From: Nocardia speluncae NBRC 108251
GTDB taxonomy: Bacteria; Actinomycetota; Actinomycetes; Mycobacteriales; Mycobacteriaceae
Direction: 5' to 3'
Length of the DNA stretch: 64,000 nucleotides
Assembly (NCBI RefSeq): GCF_001613245.1
Contig: NZ_BDBZ01000006.1
Span: forward strand, 124,001-188,000
Shown here: positions 33,070 to 45,152 of the stretch, piece after piece
Layout of the letters: each line of letters starts with the position of its first letter
How positions within the stretch are numbered: the first letter of the stretch is position 1
Notes under the pieces: generated by a model
The model's input: only the letters and a program-made list of their open reading frames with translations
The model's database searches: none
Told to the model about the DNA's origin: nothing
Translations under genes and position numbers: made by a program

Positions 33070-34503
33070 TCACAGCGGAATATTCTTGTGGTGGCTGGCC
33101 CGCGCGGGAGCGGCGGCCAGGGCCGCGGCGATCACGCTGCGGGTCTCGGCCGGATCGATGATCTTGTCCACGACACCGATGGACAGCGCCCGCTCCACGC
33201 CACCGGCGATGGCCTCGTGTTCGGCGGTGAGCCGTTCGTGCAGCGCTTCGCGCTCGTCCTCCGGCGAGGCGGCCAGGGCTTTCTTGTGCAGGATGCCGAC
33301 GGCGGCCTTGGCGCCCATCACCGCGACCTCCGACCCGGGCCAGGCATAGACCGCAGTGGCACCGAGCGAGCGGGCGTTCATCGCGATATAGGCGCCGCCG
33401 TAGATCTTGCGGGTGACCAGCGTGACCCGCGGCACCCGGGCTTCAGCGAAGGCGTGCAGCAGTTTGGCGCCACGGCGCACCACTCCGTCCCACTCCTGGC
33501 CGACGCCGGGCAGGTAGCCGGGGACATCGGTGATCACGATCAGCGGGATACCGAAGGCATCGCACAACCGGACGAACCGGGCCGCTTTCTCCGCGCTCTT
33601 GGAGTCGAGGCAGCCACCCAGCCGCAGCGGGTTGTTCGCCAGAACACCGACGGTGCGCCCGGCGAGCCGGCCGAGGCCGGTGACCATGGAGCGGGCGTAA
33701 CCGCCCTGCAGTTCTTCGAAGCTGGATTCGCCGTCCACGTTGTCGAGCAGTTCGTGCACGATCGGTTTCACGTCGTAGGCACGTTTGACCGATTCCGGCA
33801 GCATGGCCTGCAGATCGACATTGCCGTGTTCGGCGGCAACCAGGTCGAATTCGCCCTGTTCGGCGAACATCGAGACCAGGCGGCGCGCCCGGTGCACGGC
33901 ATCGGCTTCGTCGTCGGCGACGATATGGGTGACGCCGGACTTCTTGCCGTGGGTCTCGGGGCCACCGAGGGTGGCCATATCGACCTGTTCACCGGTAACG
34001 CTGCGCACCACATCGGGGCCGGTGACGAAAACGCGGCCCTCGGGCGCCATGATCACGATATCGGTGAGAGCGGGGCCGTAGGCGGCGCCGCCTGCGGCGA
34101 AACCGAGCACCACCGAGATCTGCGGTACCAGGCCGGACGCGCGGACCATGGCCTCGAAGACCAGGCCGACGGCGTGCAGGGCCTCGACGCCCTCGGCGAG
34201 CCGGGCCCCGCCGGAATGCCACAGCCCGACCACCGGGACACCGGAGTCGATGGCGGTATCGATGGCACCGACGATGTGCTTGCAGCCCTCGACACCCATG
34301 GCGCCGCCCATCACGGTGGCATCCGAGCAGTAGGCGACGGTCCGCACACCGTCCACCTCACCGATCGCGGCGAGCACACCCGACTTGTCCCGCGGATGCA
34401 GGGGTAGCACCGTGCCGGGATCGAAGAAGCGTTGCAGCCGGCCGAGCGGATCCCGCGGATCTACTGCGGTTTCCTGCCGGCGGGCCGGAGCCATGATTGT
34501 CAT
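33070..34503 (-). CDS. accD6: acyl-CoA carboxylase carboxyltransferase beta subunit (AccD6 type)
   Basis: A 477-residue carboxyltransferase of crotonase fold. Conserved blocks: GVEGCKHIVGAIDTAIDSGVPVVGLWHSGGARLAEGVEAL near 90-130, VLGFAAGGAAYGPALTDI, and the C-terminal biotin-binding GAYIAMNARSLGA region. With a biotinylated AccA subunit it makes malonyl-CoA for FAS-II elongation. It follows kas as in M. tuberculosis. ATG 34503 has GAGGAGAG. A hairpin separates it from kas. Confidence 0.92.
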   Translation of the reverse strand: MTIMAPARRQETAVDPRDPLGRLQRFFDPGTVLPLHPRDKSGVLAAIGEVDGVRTVAYCSDATVMGGAMGVEGCKHIVGAIDTAIDSGVPVVGLWHSGGARLAEGVEALHAVGLVFEAMVRASGLVPQISVVLGFAAGGAAYGPALTDIVIMAPEGRVFVTGPDVVRSVTGEQVDMATLGGPETHGKKSGVTHIVADDEADAVHRARRLVSMFAEQGEFDLVAAEHGNVDLQAMLPESVKRAYDVKPIVHELLDNVDGESSFEELQGGYARSMVTGLGRLAGRTVGVLANNPLRLGGCLDSKSAEKAARFVRLCDAFGIPLIVITDVPGYLPGVGQEWDGVVRRGAKLLHAFAEARVPRVTLVTRKIYGGAYIAMNARSLGATAVYAWPGSEVAVMGAKAAVGILHKKALAASPEDEREALHERLTAEHEAIAGGVERALSIGVVDKIIDPAETRSVIAAALAAAPARASHHKNIPL

Positions 34504-34560
34504 CGCGTTCTCTCCTCGATGATGTGTGGCCGAGGCACGGGCCACAGGTGTCGAAGCACG

Positions 34561-34595
34561 AAGCGGGGCCGCCGGTATCGCCGGCGGCCCCGCTT
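34561..34595 (-). terminator. intercistronic hairpin between kas and accD6
   Basis: AAGCGGGGCCGCCGG and its perfect 15-bp complement enclose TATCG. It starts 38 nt after the kas stop and lies 58 nt before the accD6 start. It could terminate or attenuate transcription, lowering accD6 relative to the upstream genes, or stabilise the processed mRNA. Confidence 0.7.
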
Positions 34596-34632
34596 CGGGT
34601 CGTCGAACTATTCGATCAGGTCCGGAAGGCCG

Positions 34633-35883
34633 TCAGGCCCGGCCGAAGGCGAGCGCGACATTGTGCCCACCGAAACCGAACGAATTGTTGATCGCGTACT
34701 CGATCTCCTGGCGGCGGGCTTCCCCGTGCACCACGTCGAGGTCGATCTCGGGATCCTGGTTCTCCAGGTTCAGGGTGGGCGGCACGATACCGTCCCGGAT
34801 GGCCATCACGGTGAGTACCGATTCCAGCGCGCCGACGGCACCGATCGAATGCCCCAGCGCCGATTTGGGCGCGTAGATCGAGGCATGGTTGCCGACAGCC
34901 TTGTTGATCGCGTTCGCCTCGGCGGTATCGCCGATCGGGGTGGCGGTGGCGTGCGCGTTGATATGGGTGATGTCCTGTTTGGACAGCCCCGCGGTCTGCA
35001 TGGCCCGGGTCATGGCGCGGGCGGCGCCGGTGCCCTCGGGGTCGGGGGCGACCAGGTGGAAACCGTCGGAGGTGATCCCGGCACCGAGCAGACGGGCATG
35101 GATGGTCGCTCCGCGGGCCTTGGCGTGCTCCTCGGTTTCGATGACCATGAGCGCGCCGGCCTCGCCGAACACGAAACCGTCACGGTCGGAGTCGAAGGGA
35201 CGCGAGGCCGCCTTCGGGTCGTCGTTGCGGGTGCTCATGGCGCGCATCATGGTGAACGCCGCGATCGGCACCGCATCGATGAAGCCCTCGACGCCGCCGG
35301 TGACGACCATATCGGCGTCACCCATGACGATCATCCGCCACGCGTTCGCGATGCCCTCCGAACCGGACGAGCATGCCGAGACCGGAGTGACCACTCCCGC
35401 CCGGGCCTGCAGCTCGAGACCGACGACGGCGGACGGCCCATTCGGCATGACCATCTGAACAGCGAGCGGCGAGATCTTGCGATAACCGCCGTTCTTCAGT
35501 TTGTCGACCGAATCGATGAGCGCGTCACCGCCACCTAGTCCAGTGCCGATGGCCACACCCAGCCGGTCCGGATCGACCTCCGGGCTGCCCGCATTGCGCC
35601 ACACCTCGCGGCCCAGCACAGTGGCCAGCCGCTCGACGTAGGCCATTCGCCGGATCTCGACCCGGCTCAGCAGGGTATCCGGCGACACCTTCAGGTGGCC
35701 GCCGATACGAACCGGCAGGTCGTATTCCTCGACGAAGGAGTCCTCGAGAACGTCGATACCGCTCTCGCCGTTGAGGAGGCCCTTCCACGTCGCATCGACA
35801 TCTCCCGCGATGGACGTGGACGCCGCCAGGCTGGTGACGACGACGTTGGGGAAGTTCCCGTTCAAGGTGGAAGGAGTGGTCAC
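34633..35883 (-). CDS. kasA: beta-ketoacyl-ACP synthase of FAS-II (KasA/KasB type)
   Basis: A 416-residue condensing enzyme. Catalytic Cys171 in SACSSGSEG, His311 in INAHATATP, Lys340 and His345 in LGHSIG match M. tuberculosis KasA numbering exactly. It condenses malonyl-AcpM with growing meromycolate chains. M. tuberculosis has kasA and kasB here; only one gene is present. GTG start following acpM closely, before the accD6 hairpin. Confidence 0.92.
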   Translation of the reverse strand: MTTPSTLNGNFPNVVVTSLAASTSIAGDVDATWKGLLNGESGIDVLEDSFVEEYDLPVRIGGHLKVSPDTLLSRVEIRRMAYVERLATVLGREVWRNAGSPEVDPDRLGVAIGTGLGGGDALIDSVDKLKNGGYRKISPLAVQMVMPNGPSAVVGLELQARAGVVTPVSACSSGSEGIANAWRMIVMGDADMVVTGGVEGFIDAVPIAAFTMMRAMSTRNDDPKAASRPFDSDRDGFVFGEAGALMVIETEEHAKARGATIHARLLGAGITSDGFHLVAPDPEGTGAARAMTRAMQTAGLSKQDITHINAHATATPIGDTAEANAINKAVGNHASIYAPKSALGHSIGAVGALESVLTVMAIRDGIVPPTLNLENQDPEIDLDVVHGEARRQEIEYAINNSFGFGGHNVALAFGRA

Positions 35884-35893
35884 GGTGTCGGCC

Positions 35894-36196
35894 CTACTCG
35901 GCGTTGCCGAGTTTGGCCTTGAGCTCGGCGGCCATCTCGGAGTTCTCGGCCTCGAGCTTCTGGACGTAGGCGACGGAATCGCCGACGGTCTTCAGGCTGG
36001 CGAGATCCTCGTCGGGAATCTTGACGCCGTACTTGTCCTCCATCTGCACCGCGATCTCGACCATCGACAGCGAATCGATGTCCAGGTCATCGACGAAGGA
36101 CTTCTCCATCGTTACCTCGGAGGGCTCGATACCGGTCACCTCTTCGATGATCTTGCCGAGTTCCTCGACGATTTGTTCCTGGGTCAGAGCGGCCAC
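35894..36196 (-). CDS. acpM: meromycolate-type acyl carrier protein
   Basis: A 100-residue acidic acyl carrier. The phosphopantetheine site is Ser42 in [11 protein letters not shown]. It has a helical C-terminal extension beyond the usual 80 residues ([17 protein letters not shown]), as in mycobacterial AcpM, though shorter. It carries chains between FabD, KasA and partner enzymes. GTG 36196 is chosen for GGGAGCC upstream. Confidence 0.92.
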   Translation of the reverse strand: MAALTQEQIVEELGKIIEEVTGIEPSEVTMEKSFVDDLDIDSLSMVEIAVQMEDKYGVKIPDEDLASLKTVGDSVAYVQKLEAENSEMAAELKAKLGNAE

Positions 36197-36323
36197 TTCG
36201 TGGCTCCCTTCTTGTTTTTCCGGGTATGGCTTTACTTGGTACTTCGGGCCGGGACGGCGATCGGTTACGCCGCCCGGTGCCGGATTCCCGCCCTGAATCG
36301 GTGGAAACCCGGCCGCAGGCACG

Positions 36324-37238
36324 CTAGCCGGAGCTCGCGAGCCCGGCCAGCGCGGGGATGTCCTCGGGTGTCTTCAACGCCAGGTTGGGGGTGCCCTTGA
36401 GCTCCCGCTTGGCAATGCCGACGAGGGTTCCCGCCGGTGGCAGCTCCGCCACCGCCGAAACGCCGGCCTGCCGGACGGTTTCGGTGCACAGATCCCACCG
36501 GACGGGCCGGGTGACCTGCGCGGCGAGCTTAGCCACCGCATCGGCGCCGGATTCGACCGGCTTACCGTCGGAGTTGGACAACAGTGTCCGGGTGGGTTCG
36601 TGCGGGGTGATCTCGGCGATCGCCGCCGCCACCGCCTGCTGGGCCGGTGCCATGAACTCGGTGTGGAACGCGCCCGCCACCGGCAGCGCCCGCACTCGGG
36701 CCTTCTCCGGCGGGTTCGCCGCCAGTTCGGCCAAAGCGTCGAGCCGGCCGGCCGCAACGATCTGGCCGGTGGCATTGCGGTTGGCGGGGACCAGCTCCAA
36801 TTCCTCGAGCCGGGCCAGCACGGCGGCTTCGTCGCCACCGAGCACCGCGGACATACCGGTGGGTTCCAGCGCGCACGCCTTCGCCATTTCGGCACCGCGG
36901 ATGGCTGCCAGCGTAACCGCTTGGTCGGCGGAGATCACTCCGGCGACGGCGGCGGCGGCGAGTTCACCCACCGAATGGCCGGCCACGATGGTGTCGGCCG
37001 ATACCCGGCTCTCGCCGATCTCGGCGAAGGCGAGCAGTGCGGCCGCGACCACGAGTGGCTGGGTCACCGCGGTGTCGGTGATCTCTTCGGCGGTCGCTTC
37101 GGTACCGAGCCGGACCAGATCCAGACCCGATTCCTTCGACCACAGTGCCAGGCGGTCATGCGCTCCCGGTAGGTCGAGCCAAGGCGCGAGCATGCCGGGT
37201 GTCTGAGAGCCCTGTCCAGGGGCGAACAACGCGATCAC
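36324..37238 (-). CDS. fabD: malonyl-CoA:ACP transacylase
   Basis: A 304-residue FabD. N-terminal FAPGQGSQ; nucleophile Ser89 in GHSVG (87-91); Arg114 that binds malonate carboxylate; catalytic His192 in GAFHTEFM. It transfers malonyl groups to AcpM, the first step feeding KasA. GTG start with AGG upstream. It leads the fabD-acpM-kas-accD6 cluster, downstream of an inverted repeat likely bound by MabR. Confidence 0.94.
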   Translation of the reverse strand: MIALFAPGQGSQTPGMLAPWLDLPGAHDRLALWSKESGLDLVRLGTEATAEEITDTAVTQPLVVAAALLAFAEIGESRVSADTIVAGHSVGELAAAAVAGVISADQAVTLAAIRGAEMAKACALEPTGMSAVLGGDEAAVLARLEELELVPANRNATGQIVAAGRLDALAELAANPPEKARVRALPVAGAFHTEFMAPAQQAVAAAIAEITPHEPTRTLLSNSDGKPVESGADAVAKLAAQVTRPVRWDLCTETVRQAGVSAVAELPPAGTLVGIAKRELKGTPNLALKTPEDIPALAGLASSG

Positions 37239-37302
37239 GTACCTAAGAAAACACTGTGAAGCGGCTCTCGCGAGATGTCGACGTGAATAGAGCTTGCGGA
37301 CG

Positions 37303-37327
37303 GCTTTTGTATGGTCCCCACAAAAGC
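37303..37327. promoter_or_regulatory. GCTTTTGT-N9-ACAAAAGC inverted repeat, candidate MabR operator
   Basis: A perfect 8-bp inverted repeat around ATGGTCCCC lies 65 bp upstream of fabD and beyond the mabR stop. MabR is known to bind upstream of the FAS-II operon in mycobacteria. The perfect symmetry and location make this its most likely target here. Confidence 0.6.
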
Positions 37328-37366
37328 CCGCGTGGGGTGCCCGGATCGGCGGAAGGATCCCAGCCG

Positions 37367-38711
37367 TTACAGCCCATCTTTGTCCATCGGGACAAAAGAT
37401 TCCTCTGGGGCAGATGTCGACGATTCGTTACGTGTTCGTGTCAGCCGACCTACTGTGGCGGCGATTCGCAGCACGTAGGAGTCCCGCGGGTTGAGCGGAT
37501 CCCGGCCGGTGACCTCACCGATGCGCTTCAGGCGATAACGCACAGTATTTGGATGAACGTACAGTTGCCGAGCGCACATCTCGACCGCACCGCCGCATTC
37601 CAGGTACGCATCCAGGGTGTCGGCCAGGGCGGAGCCCGCCGCTGCCAACGGAAGCACAAGGTACTCGACAAGTGCGTCCACCGCAGCTCGGTCGCCGAGC
37701 AGGGCGCGTTCGGGCAACAGTTCCATCGCGTGCACGGGCCGCGGCGCGTCCCGCCAGCCGATGACGGCCTCCATACCGGCCAGCGCCTCGAGCGCGCTAC
37801 CGTGCGCCGCGCCCAGGGTACGGGTGGTCGGCCCGATCACCACGGGTCCGTCGGAGAACGCCTCGGTGAGCAGATCGTCCATGAACGGCGAGGAGTACGG
37901 AGCGTCACTGAGATGGCCGCTCACCACCATCACCAGGCGTGCCCCCTGCACCACCGCGAGCGCGGCCCGGCCGTGCCGGGCCGCGATGGTGTGCACTGCC
38001 CCGACCACCGAGATGCCCTGATCCAGCGGCGGGGTACCCACCAGCACCGTGGCGGGCGCAGTGGCGTCCCAGTTCAACGTAGCCGCCCGCGACAGCATGT
38101 CCGGGCCGGTGTCCCCGCGCACCACCGCGTCGACCACCAGCGCCTCCAGCCGGGTATCCCAGGCGCCCCGGGATTCGGCGGCACTGGCGTACACCGAGGC
38201 GGCCGCGAAGCCGAGCTCACGCCCGTACCGCAGTACCGCCTCGGTGAGCGCCACCAGCTGGCGATCGTTACGCGCCAGCGCGGGTAGCCACTGTTCGAAG
38301 AACTCCATGGCCACCCGCACCATGTCCACGGTCTGGCGCAGCGTCAGCCGCCGCGCCAGATCCTGCGGAATCACCTGGAAGGCATCCAGACTGAACCGGA
38401 TATCGCTGTCCGGGTCCTGGAGCCATTCCAGGAAGTTGACCACCGCGGTCTGCACCAGCATCTGCACACCCGCGCGCTGCGCGGCGTCCAGATCGGCGAA
38501 GAACGGCAACCGGTCCTGCATAGACCCCACGGCTTCGGTGGACAGCCGCCCGGAGAACTGCTTGACGCGTCGCAGCAGTGTGTCCGGTAAGGGGTCGCGG
38601 GTCTGCCGGTTCGGCGACAGGGCGCCGGTCGGCAGATACACCTCGTGCTCGGAGGAGCCTTCGGAGACCCGGCGGGGTCGCGGTGGCCTGCGTTCGATCA
38701 TCGAGTTGTCG

Positions 38712-38722
<11 letters not shown>
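37367..38722 (-). CDS. mabR: PucR/CdaR-type regulator, MabR homologue
   Basis: A protein of about 451 residues. The middle part has a GGDEF-like fold remnant of PucR proteins ([18 protein letters not shown]). The C-terminal HTH_30 is [32 protein letters not shown]. It is in the place of Rv2242 (MabR), a regulator of FAS-II and mycolate synthesis (established). Start at 38722 overlaps the aceE stop; ATG 38701 is equally possible. It encodes a second inverted repeat near its 3' end. Confidence 0.88.
37379..37396. promoter_or_regulatory. TTTGTCC-N4-GGACAAA repeat in the mabR 3' end
   Basis: A perfect 7-bp inverted repeat lies inside the last ten codons of mabR, 52 bp upstream of the fabD-proximal repeat, and shares TTTGT/ACAAA arms with it. 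It could be a second MabR site or a hairpin at the mabR mRNA end. Confidence 0.4.
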
Positions 38723-41564
<2,842 letters not shown>

Positions 41565-41766
41565 AACTGCTCCTCGTACAGGGGGTGGTCGAGCTGATGG
41601 CTGCGGTGACCCCGAGTGGCCCGCTGGTGTGCAGGTCACTCGTGACGACTAGTTCCGGGCGCACCCGCGTCCTTGCGCGGCGCGTCCCACATCATCATGT
41701 CAGCCGCCCATCCAGTACCGTTCGACAGGCAGGGCTACGCAGTGGTAACCGAGGAGTCGGAGGACG

Positions 41767-42321
41767 ATGCAACGGCTGGACCCGCGCCGATTCGGGCTGA
41801 TCTGCGCCGCGGCGGCACTGGTCACCGGCGCGACCCTGGCGGGTTGCGCGAACCAGATCGAGGGCGTCGCGACGCCCAACGCCGCCGAAGCCACCGCCTA
41901 TCGCAGTTTCGCCTCGTCCTCGTCCGCGGCGGCCACGTCTTCGCAGATCGCGGCTGCCCGCGACAAGGCGATCGCCGACAACTGCGGCCTGTTCCCCGGC
42001 ACCACCGGCACCGGCGTCACCAAATACAACGAGTTCGTCGACGCGCACGACAGCAACGCGCCCGACTACGACGCCAAACGTGATGCCGCGGTCACCGCGC
42101 TCGACAACGCCGCCGATCAGGTCGAAGGCGGCATGAACGCGGCCGGCGCAGACCTGCCCGACGAGCTGAAGGCGAAATTCGCCGACTACGTCGACGCGGC
42201 CCGCGCCCTGTCCCGATCGACCCGGGAGATGAACTACGCCTCCCCCGTCGGACCGCTCAACGATGCGAGCAAGCGCGTGAACGACGCGCGCAACGCGGTA
42301 CGCGATACTTGCCCCGGATGA
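41767..42321 (+). CDS. lipoprotein of unknown function (Rv2240c position)
   Basis: A 184-residue protein with a signal ending in the lipobox LAGC (Cys27). The mature part is Ala/Asp-rich, helical, with two Cys that may pair (DNCGLFPG and the terminal DTCPG). Position next to aceE suggests correspondence to Rv2240c. Function unknown. It shares a 202-bp divergent promoter region with aceE. Confidence 0.78.
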   Translation: MQRLDPRRFGLICAAAALVTGATLAGCANQIEGVATPNAAEATAYRSFASSSSAAATSSQIAAARDKAIADNCGLFPGTTGTGVTKYNEFVDAHDSNAPDYDAKRDAAVTALDNAADQVEGGMNAAGADLPDELKAKFADYVDAARALSRSTREMNYASPVGPLNDASKRVNDARNAVRDTCPG

Positions 42322-42451
42322 TCTCGATCGCCCGTCACCAGGCTTTTGTCGCGACATCAGAAATTCCATCTACCCGATCGGCTTGCGTTAGGGCCGATAA
42401 CCATGTTCGCTTGCAGATATCTTGTAGTCGGGAGTTGAGGAGGACGCCACC

Positions 42452-42874
42452 GTGGTCGCCGCGGCGGACGATCAGAATTTCGCTCAGAAGCTTGGCATCA
42501 CCCACGGCATGGTTGTTCAGGAGCTGGGCTGGGACGAGGACACCAACGACGACCTCCGGGCCGACGTCGAGGAGAATGCCGGCAGTGAACTGCTGGACGA
42601 GGACTCCGACGAGGTCATCGATGTCGTTCTGCTGTGGTGGCGGGACGGCGACGGCGACCTGGTCGACGAGCTGATGGAGGCGATCGGCCCACTGGCCGAC
42701 GACGGCTTCATCTGGGTGCTGACCCCCAAGACCGGTAAGGACGGGCACGTCGATCCCAGTGAGATCGCCGAATCCGCACCGACGGCCGGGCTCACCCAGA
42801 CCTCGGCGATCAAGCTCGGGGAATGGTCGGCCAGTCGGCTGGTGCAACCCAAGGCACCGACCAAACAGCGCTGA
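42452..42874 (+). CDS. DUF3052-family protein (Rv2239c type)
   Basis: A 140-residue acidic protein with AQKLGITHGMVVQELGWDED near residue 10 and VDVVLLWWRDGDGDLVDELMEA centrally: the DUF3052 signature. It is conserved beside ahpE in mycolate bacteria, but its role is unknown. GTG start with GAGGAGGA upstream. Probably co-transcribed with ahpE, 64 bp downstream. Confidence 0.88.
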   Translation: MVAAADDQNFAQKLGITHGMVVQELGWDEDTNDDLRADVEENAGSELLDEDSDEVIDVVLLWWRDGDGDLVDELMEAIGPLADDGFIWVLTPKTGKDGHVDPSEIAESAPTAGLTQTSAIKLGEWSASRLVQPKAPTKQR

Positions 42875-42938
42875 GCCGCCCACAGCTGCGCCGCGCACCC
42901 GGAATACAGGTGCGCGGCGGGAGATTCGGAGGATACCC

Positions 42939-43403
42939 ATGCCCCTCGAGGTAGGTGCCCAGGCGCCGGAGTTCACCCTCAAGGACCAGAACAATCAGGA
43001 AGTCTCGCTGTCGGATTACCGCGGCGAGAAGAACGTCCTGATCGTGTTCTACCCGCTCGCCTTCACCGGCATCTGCCAAGGCGAGCTGTGCAAGGTCCGC
43101 GACGAACTGCCGCGCTTCCAGAACGACAACGCCGAGATCATCGCGATCTCGGTGGGCCCCCCGCCGACCCACAAGATCTGGGCCGCCGAACAGGGCTACA
43201 CCTTTCCGCTGCTGTCGGACTTCTGGCCGCACGGAAAGACCGCACAGGACTATGGCGTCTTCAACGACACCACCGGCTTCGCCAACCGCGGCACCTTCGT
43301 CGTCGACCGCGAGGGAATCATCCGATTTTCGGAGATGAACGGTCCCGGAGAGCCCCGTGACCAGGCGGCTTGGGAGAAAGCGCTCGCCGCGCTAGATTCA
43401 TAG
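42939..43403 (+). CDS. ahpE: AhpE-type peroxiredoxin
   Basis: A 154-residue thioredoxin-fold peroxidase. Peroxidatic Cys46 in PLAFTGICQGEL; other conserved blocks GPPPTHKIWAAEQGYTFPLLSDFWPHG and NRGTFVVDREGIIRF. It reduces peroxides, preferably lipid-derived ones in M. tuberculosis AhpE (established). Unlike that one-Cys enzyme it has an additional Cys51, with the CxxxxC spacing of PrxQ/BCP two-Cys enzymes. ATG 42939 has CGGAGGA. Confidence 0.93.
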   Translation: MPLEVGAQAPEFTLKDQNNQEVSLSDYRGEKNVLIVFYPLAFTGICQGELCKVRDELPRFQNDNAEIIAISVGPPPTHKIWAAEQGYTFPLLSDFWPHGKTAQDYGVFNDTTGFANRGTFVVDREGIIRFSEMNGPGEPRDQAAWEKALAALDS

Positions 43404-43410
43404 ATCGTTC

Positions 43411-43431
43411 CCCCCGGATACATTCCGGGGG
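43411..43431 (+). terminator. terminator after ahpE
   Basis: CCCCCGGA-TACAT-TCCGGGGG forms an 8-bp perfect hairpin starting 7 nt after the ahpE stop and ending 4 nt before the tRNA. Confidence 0.65.
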
Positions 43432-43435
43432 ATCC

Positions 43436-43507
43436 GGGCGTATAGCTCAGCGGTAGAGCTCTGGTTTTACACACCAGCGGTCGGGGGTTCGAACCCCTCT
43501 GCGCCCA
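43436..43507 (+). tRNA. tRNA-Val (anticodon UAC)
   Basis: A 72-nt cloverleaf: acceptor GGGCGTA/TGCGCCC, D arm GCTC-AGCGGTA-GAGC, anticodon arm CTGGT-TTTACAC-ACCAG with TAC as anticodon, variable CGGTC, T arm GGGGG-TTCGAAC-CCCTC, discriminator A. The 3' CCA is not encoded. It reads GUA and probably GUG valine codons. Confidence 0.95.
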
Positions 43508-43903
43508 CTAAGATTTATCCAGGTCTGGACTTGCAGCTTTCCCGGACACCATCCATAACCCGTGCCGATCGCGACATACCCATGACGGACATACCGAGTG
43601 ACGTGTCCACCGTGACGGCACCCTCACATCGACCGGTCGGGCGCACGAGGCATACCTGGATAGCGATAGGAGCAATTACCGCTGGTCGGCGATGATTGTC
43701 TGTTCTCTCTCGGGTCGGTAGGTAAGAGGCTGAAGAGTCCGTCGACCGATGCCCCGCCCGCCCGAACCGCCGGCACAGGGGTCGGAGAAGCCACCGAATC
43801 TCTGCGCGTGGTCGCTCGGGCGCCAGGCGCGCAGGGTCACGGCTCGGTCGGTGAGTTCAGGATCGGGATGGGACTCGGTCCCCGGCGAAACCGGTTCCCG
43901 GAG
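43508..43903. other. 396-bp gap without a gene
   Basis: No frame has a convincing start and coding pattern. I see no copy of the tRNA 3' end, so an att site is not evident. This gap begins the accessory region to about 55.9 kb. Confidence 0.5.
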
Positions 43904-44632
43904 TCAGCTCTCTATGGCGAAGGTGAGGCCATCGGGTGCGGTGAGATCGACAACCGCACCCCGGTCGTTTGCGGGACCCATCTGCCCAGTTCCGCCGGGC
44001 GACCCACCGGCTCGCCGTTGAACCTCGGTGACGGAGTCGACGGCGACGATCAGTCGCCAGCCCGGCACCGTGTTCCTCCCCGCGATTCCGGCGAAATCGG
44101 TATCAGGATCGCTCATTCCGAGGAAGCGCCGGTAGAACTCGGCGGCCGCCGGTGGATCTGCGCTCAGATGTTGTAATCGTCGCGGTGCCGCCCTGGTCGC
44201 CCGCGGATGCGTCCAACCTCGCTGCGGTGTCTGCCGCTGCCACAGAGACGCGGCCGCGCCGAACGGATCGATCAGTGTCGCGATCCGGCCGTCGTCCCCG
44301 GCATCGAAGGGCGCCACCAATAGTCGGGCGCCGGCTTCGACCGCGGCCGCGATCCGCGCGTCCACGTCGTCGACTGCCAGGTAGCAGGCGATGTGCGGGG
44401 GTGTCCCGGGAGGATACACAGCTGCGGTCACGTCGCTGAGTCCACCGATGTGGTGCTCGCCCACCCGGATGACGGTAGCCCGTCGCCACGAGCCCTGGTC
44501 GATCTCGACGGTCCAGCCCAACGCGCTTTCGAAGAAAGCCGCCGCTGCCTTCGGATCCCGTGTCTTCAGGTCCACCCAGCAAAATGCCCCGGCAGGTCGA
44601 GGGACCGGATCTCCAGAAGGCTGCGCACTCAT
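43904..44632 (-). CDS. VOC-superfamily (glyoxalase/bleomycin-resistance fold) protein
   Basis: A 242-residue protein with two VOC modules. The first (about 10-115) begins GAFCWVDLKTRDPKAAAAFFESALGW and ends LIDPFGAAASLWQ. The second (about 140-242) has a similar helix AAAEFYRRFLGM and a final strand DLTAPDGLTFAI. Such two-domain proteins bind small ligands or metals; no specific reaction can be given. The second module diverges more, so it may be structural. Confidence 0.85.
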   Translation of the reverse strand: MSAQPSGDPVPRPAGAFCWVDLKTRDPKAAAAFFESALGWTVEIDQGSWRRATVIRVGEHHIGGLSDVTAAVYPPGTPPHIACYLAVDDVDARIAAAVEAGARLLVAPFDAGDDGRIATLIDPFGAAASLWQRQTPQRGWTHPRATRAAPRRLQHLSADPPAAAEFYRRFLGMSDPDTDFAGIAGRNTVPGWRLIVAVDSVTEVQRRAGGSPGGTGQMGPANDRGAVVDLTAPDGLTFAIES

Positions 44633-44708
44633 GGCTCGTAAGTATCGCAGCAACCGTGGAACTCACCGTAGGTACCAGCACCTGCGGAAGACCATGCCCC
44701 GCAGTCTG

Positions 44709-45152
44709 TTATTTCTCCACAGACCCAGGGCTTGGCCGGGTTCCGTGCTTGCCGGGTGCGGCGCTACCGGTGTACTCGGCGAGGCCGGACACCAGCTCGG
44801 CGATATCGGGCATACCGTCGAACCGGCGGCGGTGGATCTCGGCGATCTTGTCACCGACCGCCGGGTCCGGGTCGTCGGTGATATCGAACGATACGAACTT
44901 GTCGACCAGCGGTAACCCGATCCGATCCATTTCGAGATGCGCCGGATGGTTCATGTACTCCTCGTAGGCCTCGAGGTCTTCCAGCACGGAAACTGCGCCG
45001 TAGTCGAATTCACCGCCGAAGTCGGGGCCGACGACGCGTGACTTGATGGCCGGAATGGCGTTGATGTGCTCGCCCATCCGTGCGAGGCCGGATACCTTGT
45101 CCTCCTCCGAAACATCGGGCTTCAGGGTGAAACGGATGCAGTGGTAGATCAT
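44709..45152 (-). CDS. Dabb-domain (stress-responsive A/B barrel) protein
   Basis: A 147-residue protein. Residues 1-100 are a dimeric alpha/beta-barrel Dabb domain (MIYHCIRFTLKPDVSEEDK and DLEAYEEYMNHPAHLEM). The C-terminal 40 residues are an additional polar tail. Relatives include small polyketide cyclases and stress proteins. Its ATG overlaps the NmrA-gene stop by 4 bp, making it the third gene of the MFS-NmrA-Dabb operon. Confidence 0.85.
   Translation of the reverse strand: MIYHCIRFTLKPDVSEEDKVSGLARMGEHINAIPAIKSRVVGPDFGGEFDYGAVSVLEDLEAYEEYMNHPAHLEMDRIGLPLVDKFVSFDITDDPDPAVGDKIAEIHRRRFDGMPDIAELVSGLAEYTGSAAPGKHGTRPSPGSVEK

Noticed and set aside
43436..43507. tRNA-Val as an integration site
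   Set aside because: I found no duplicated 3' end, integrase or excisionase in the window, so there is no direct evidence for an integrated element.
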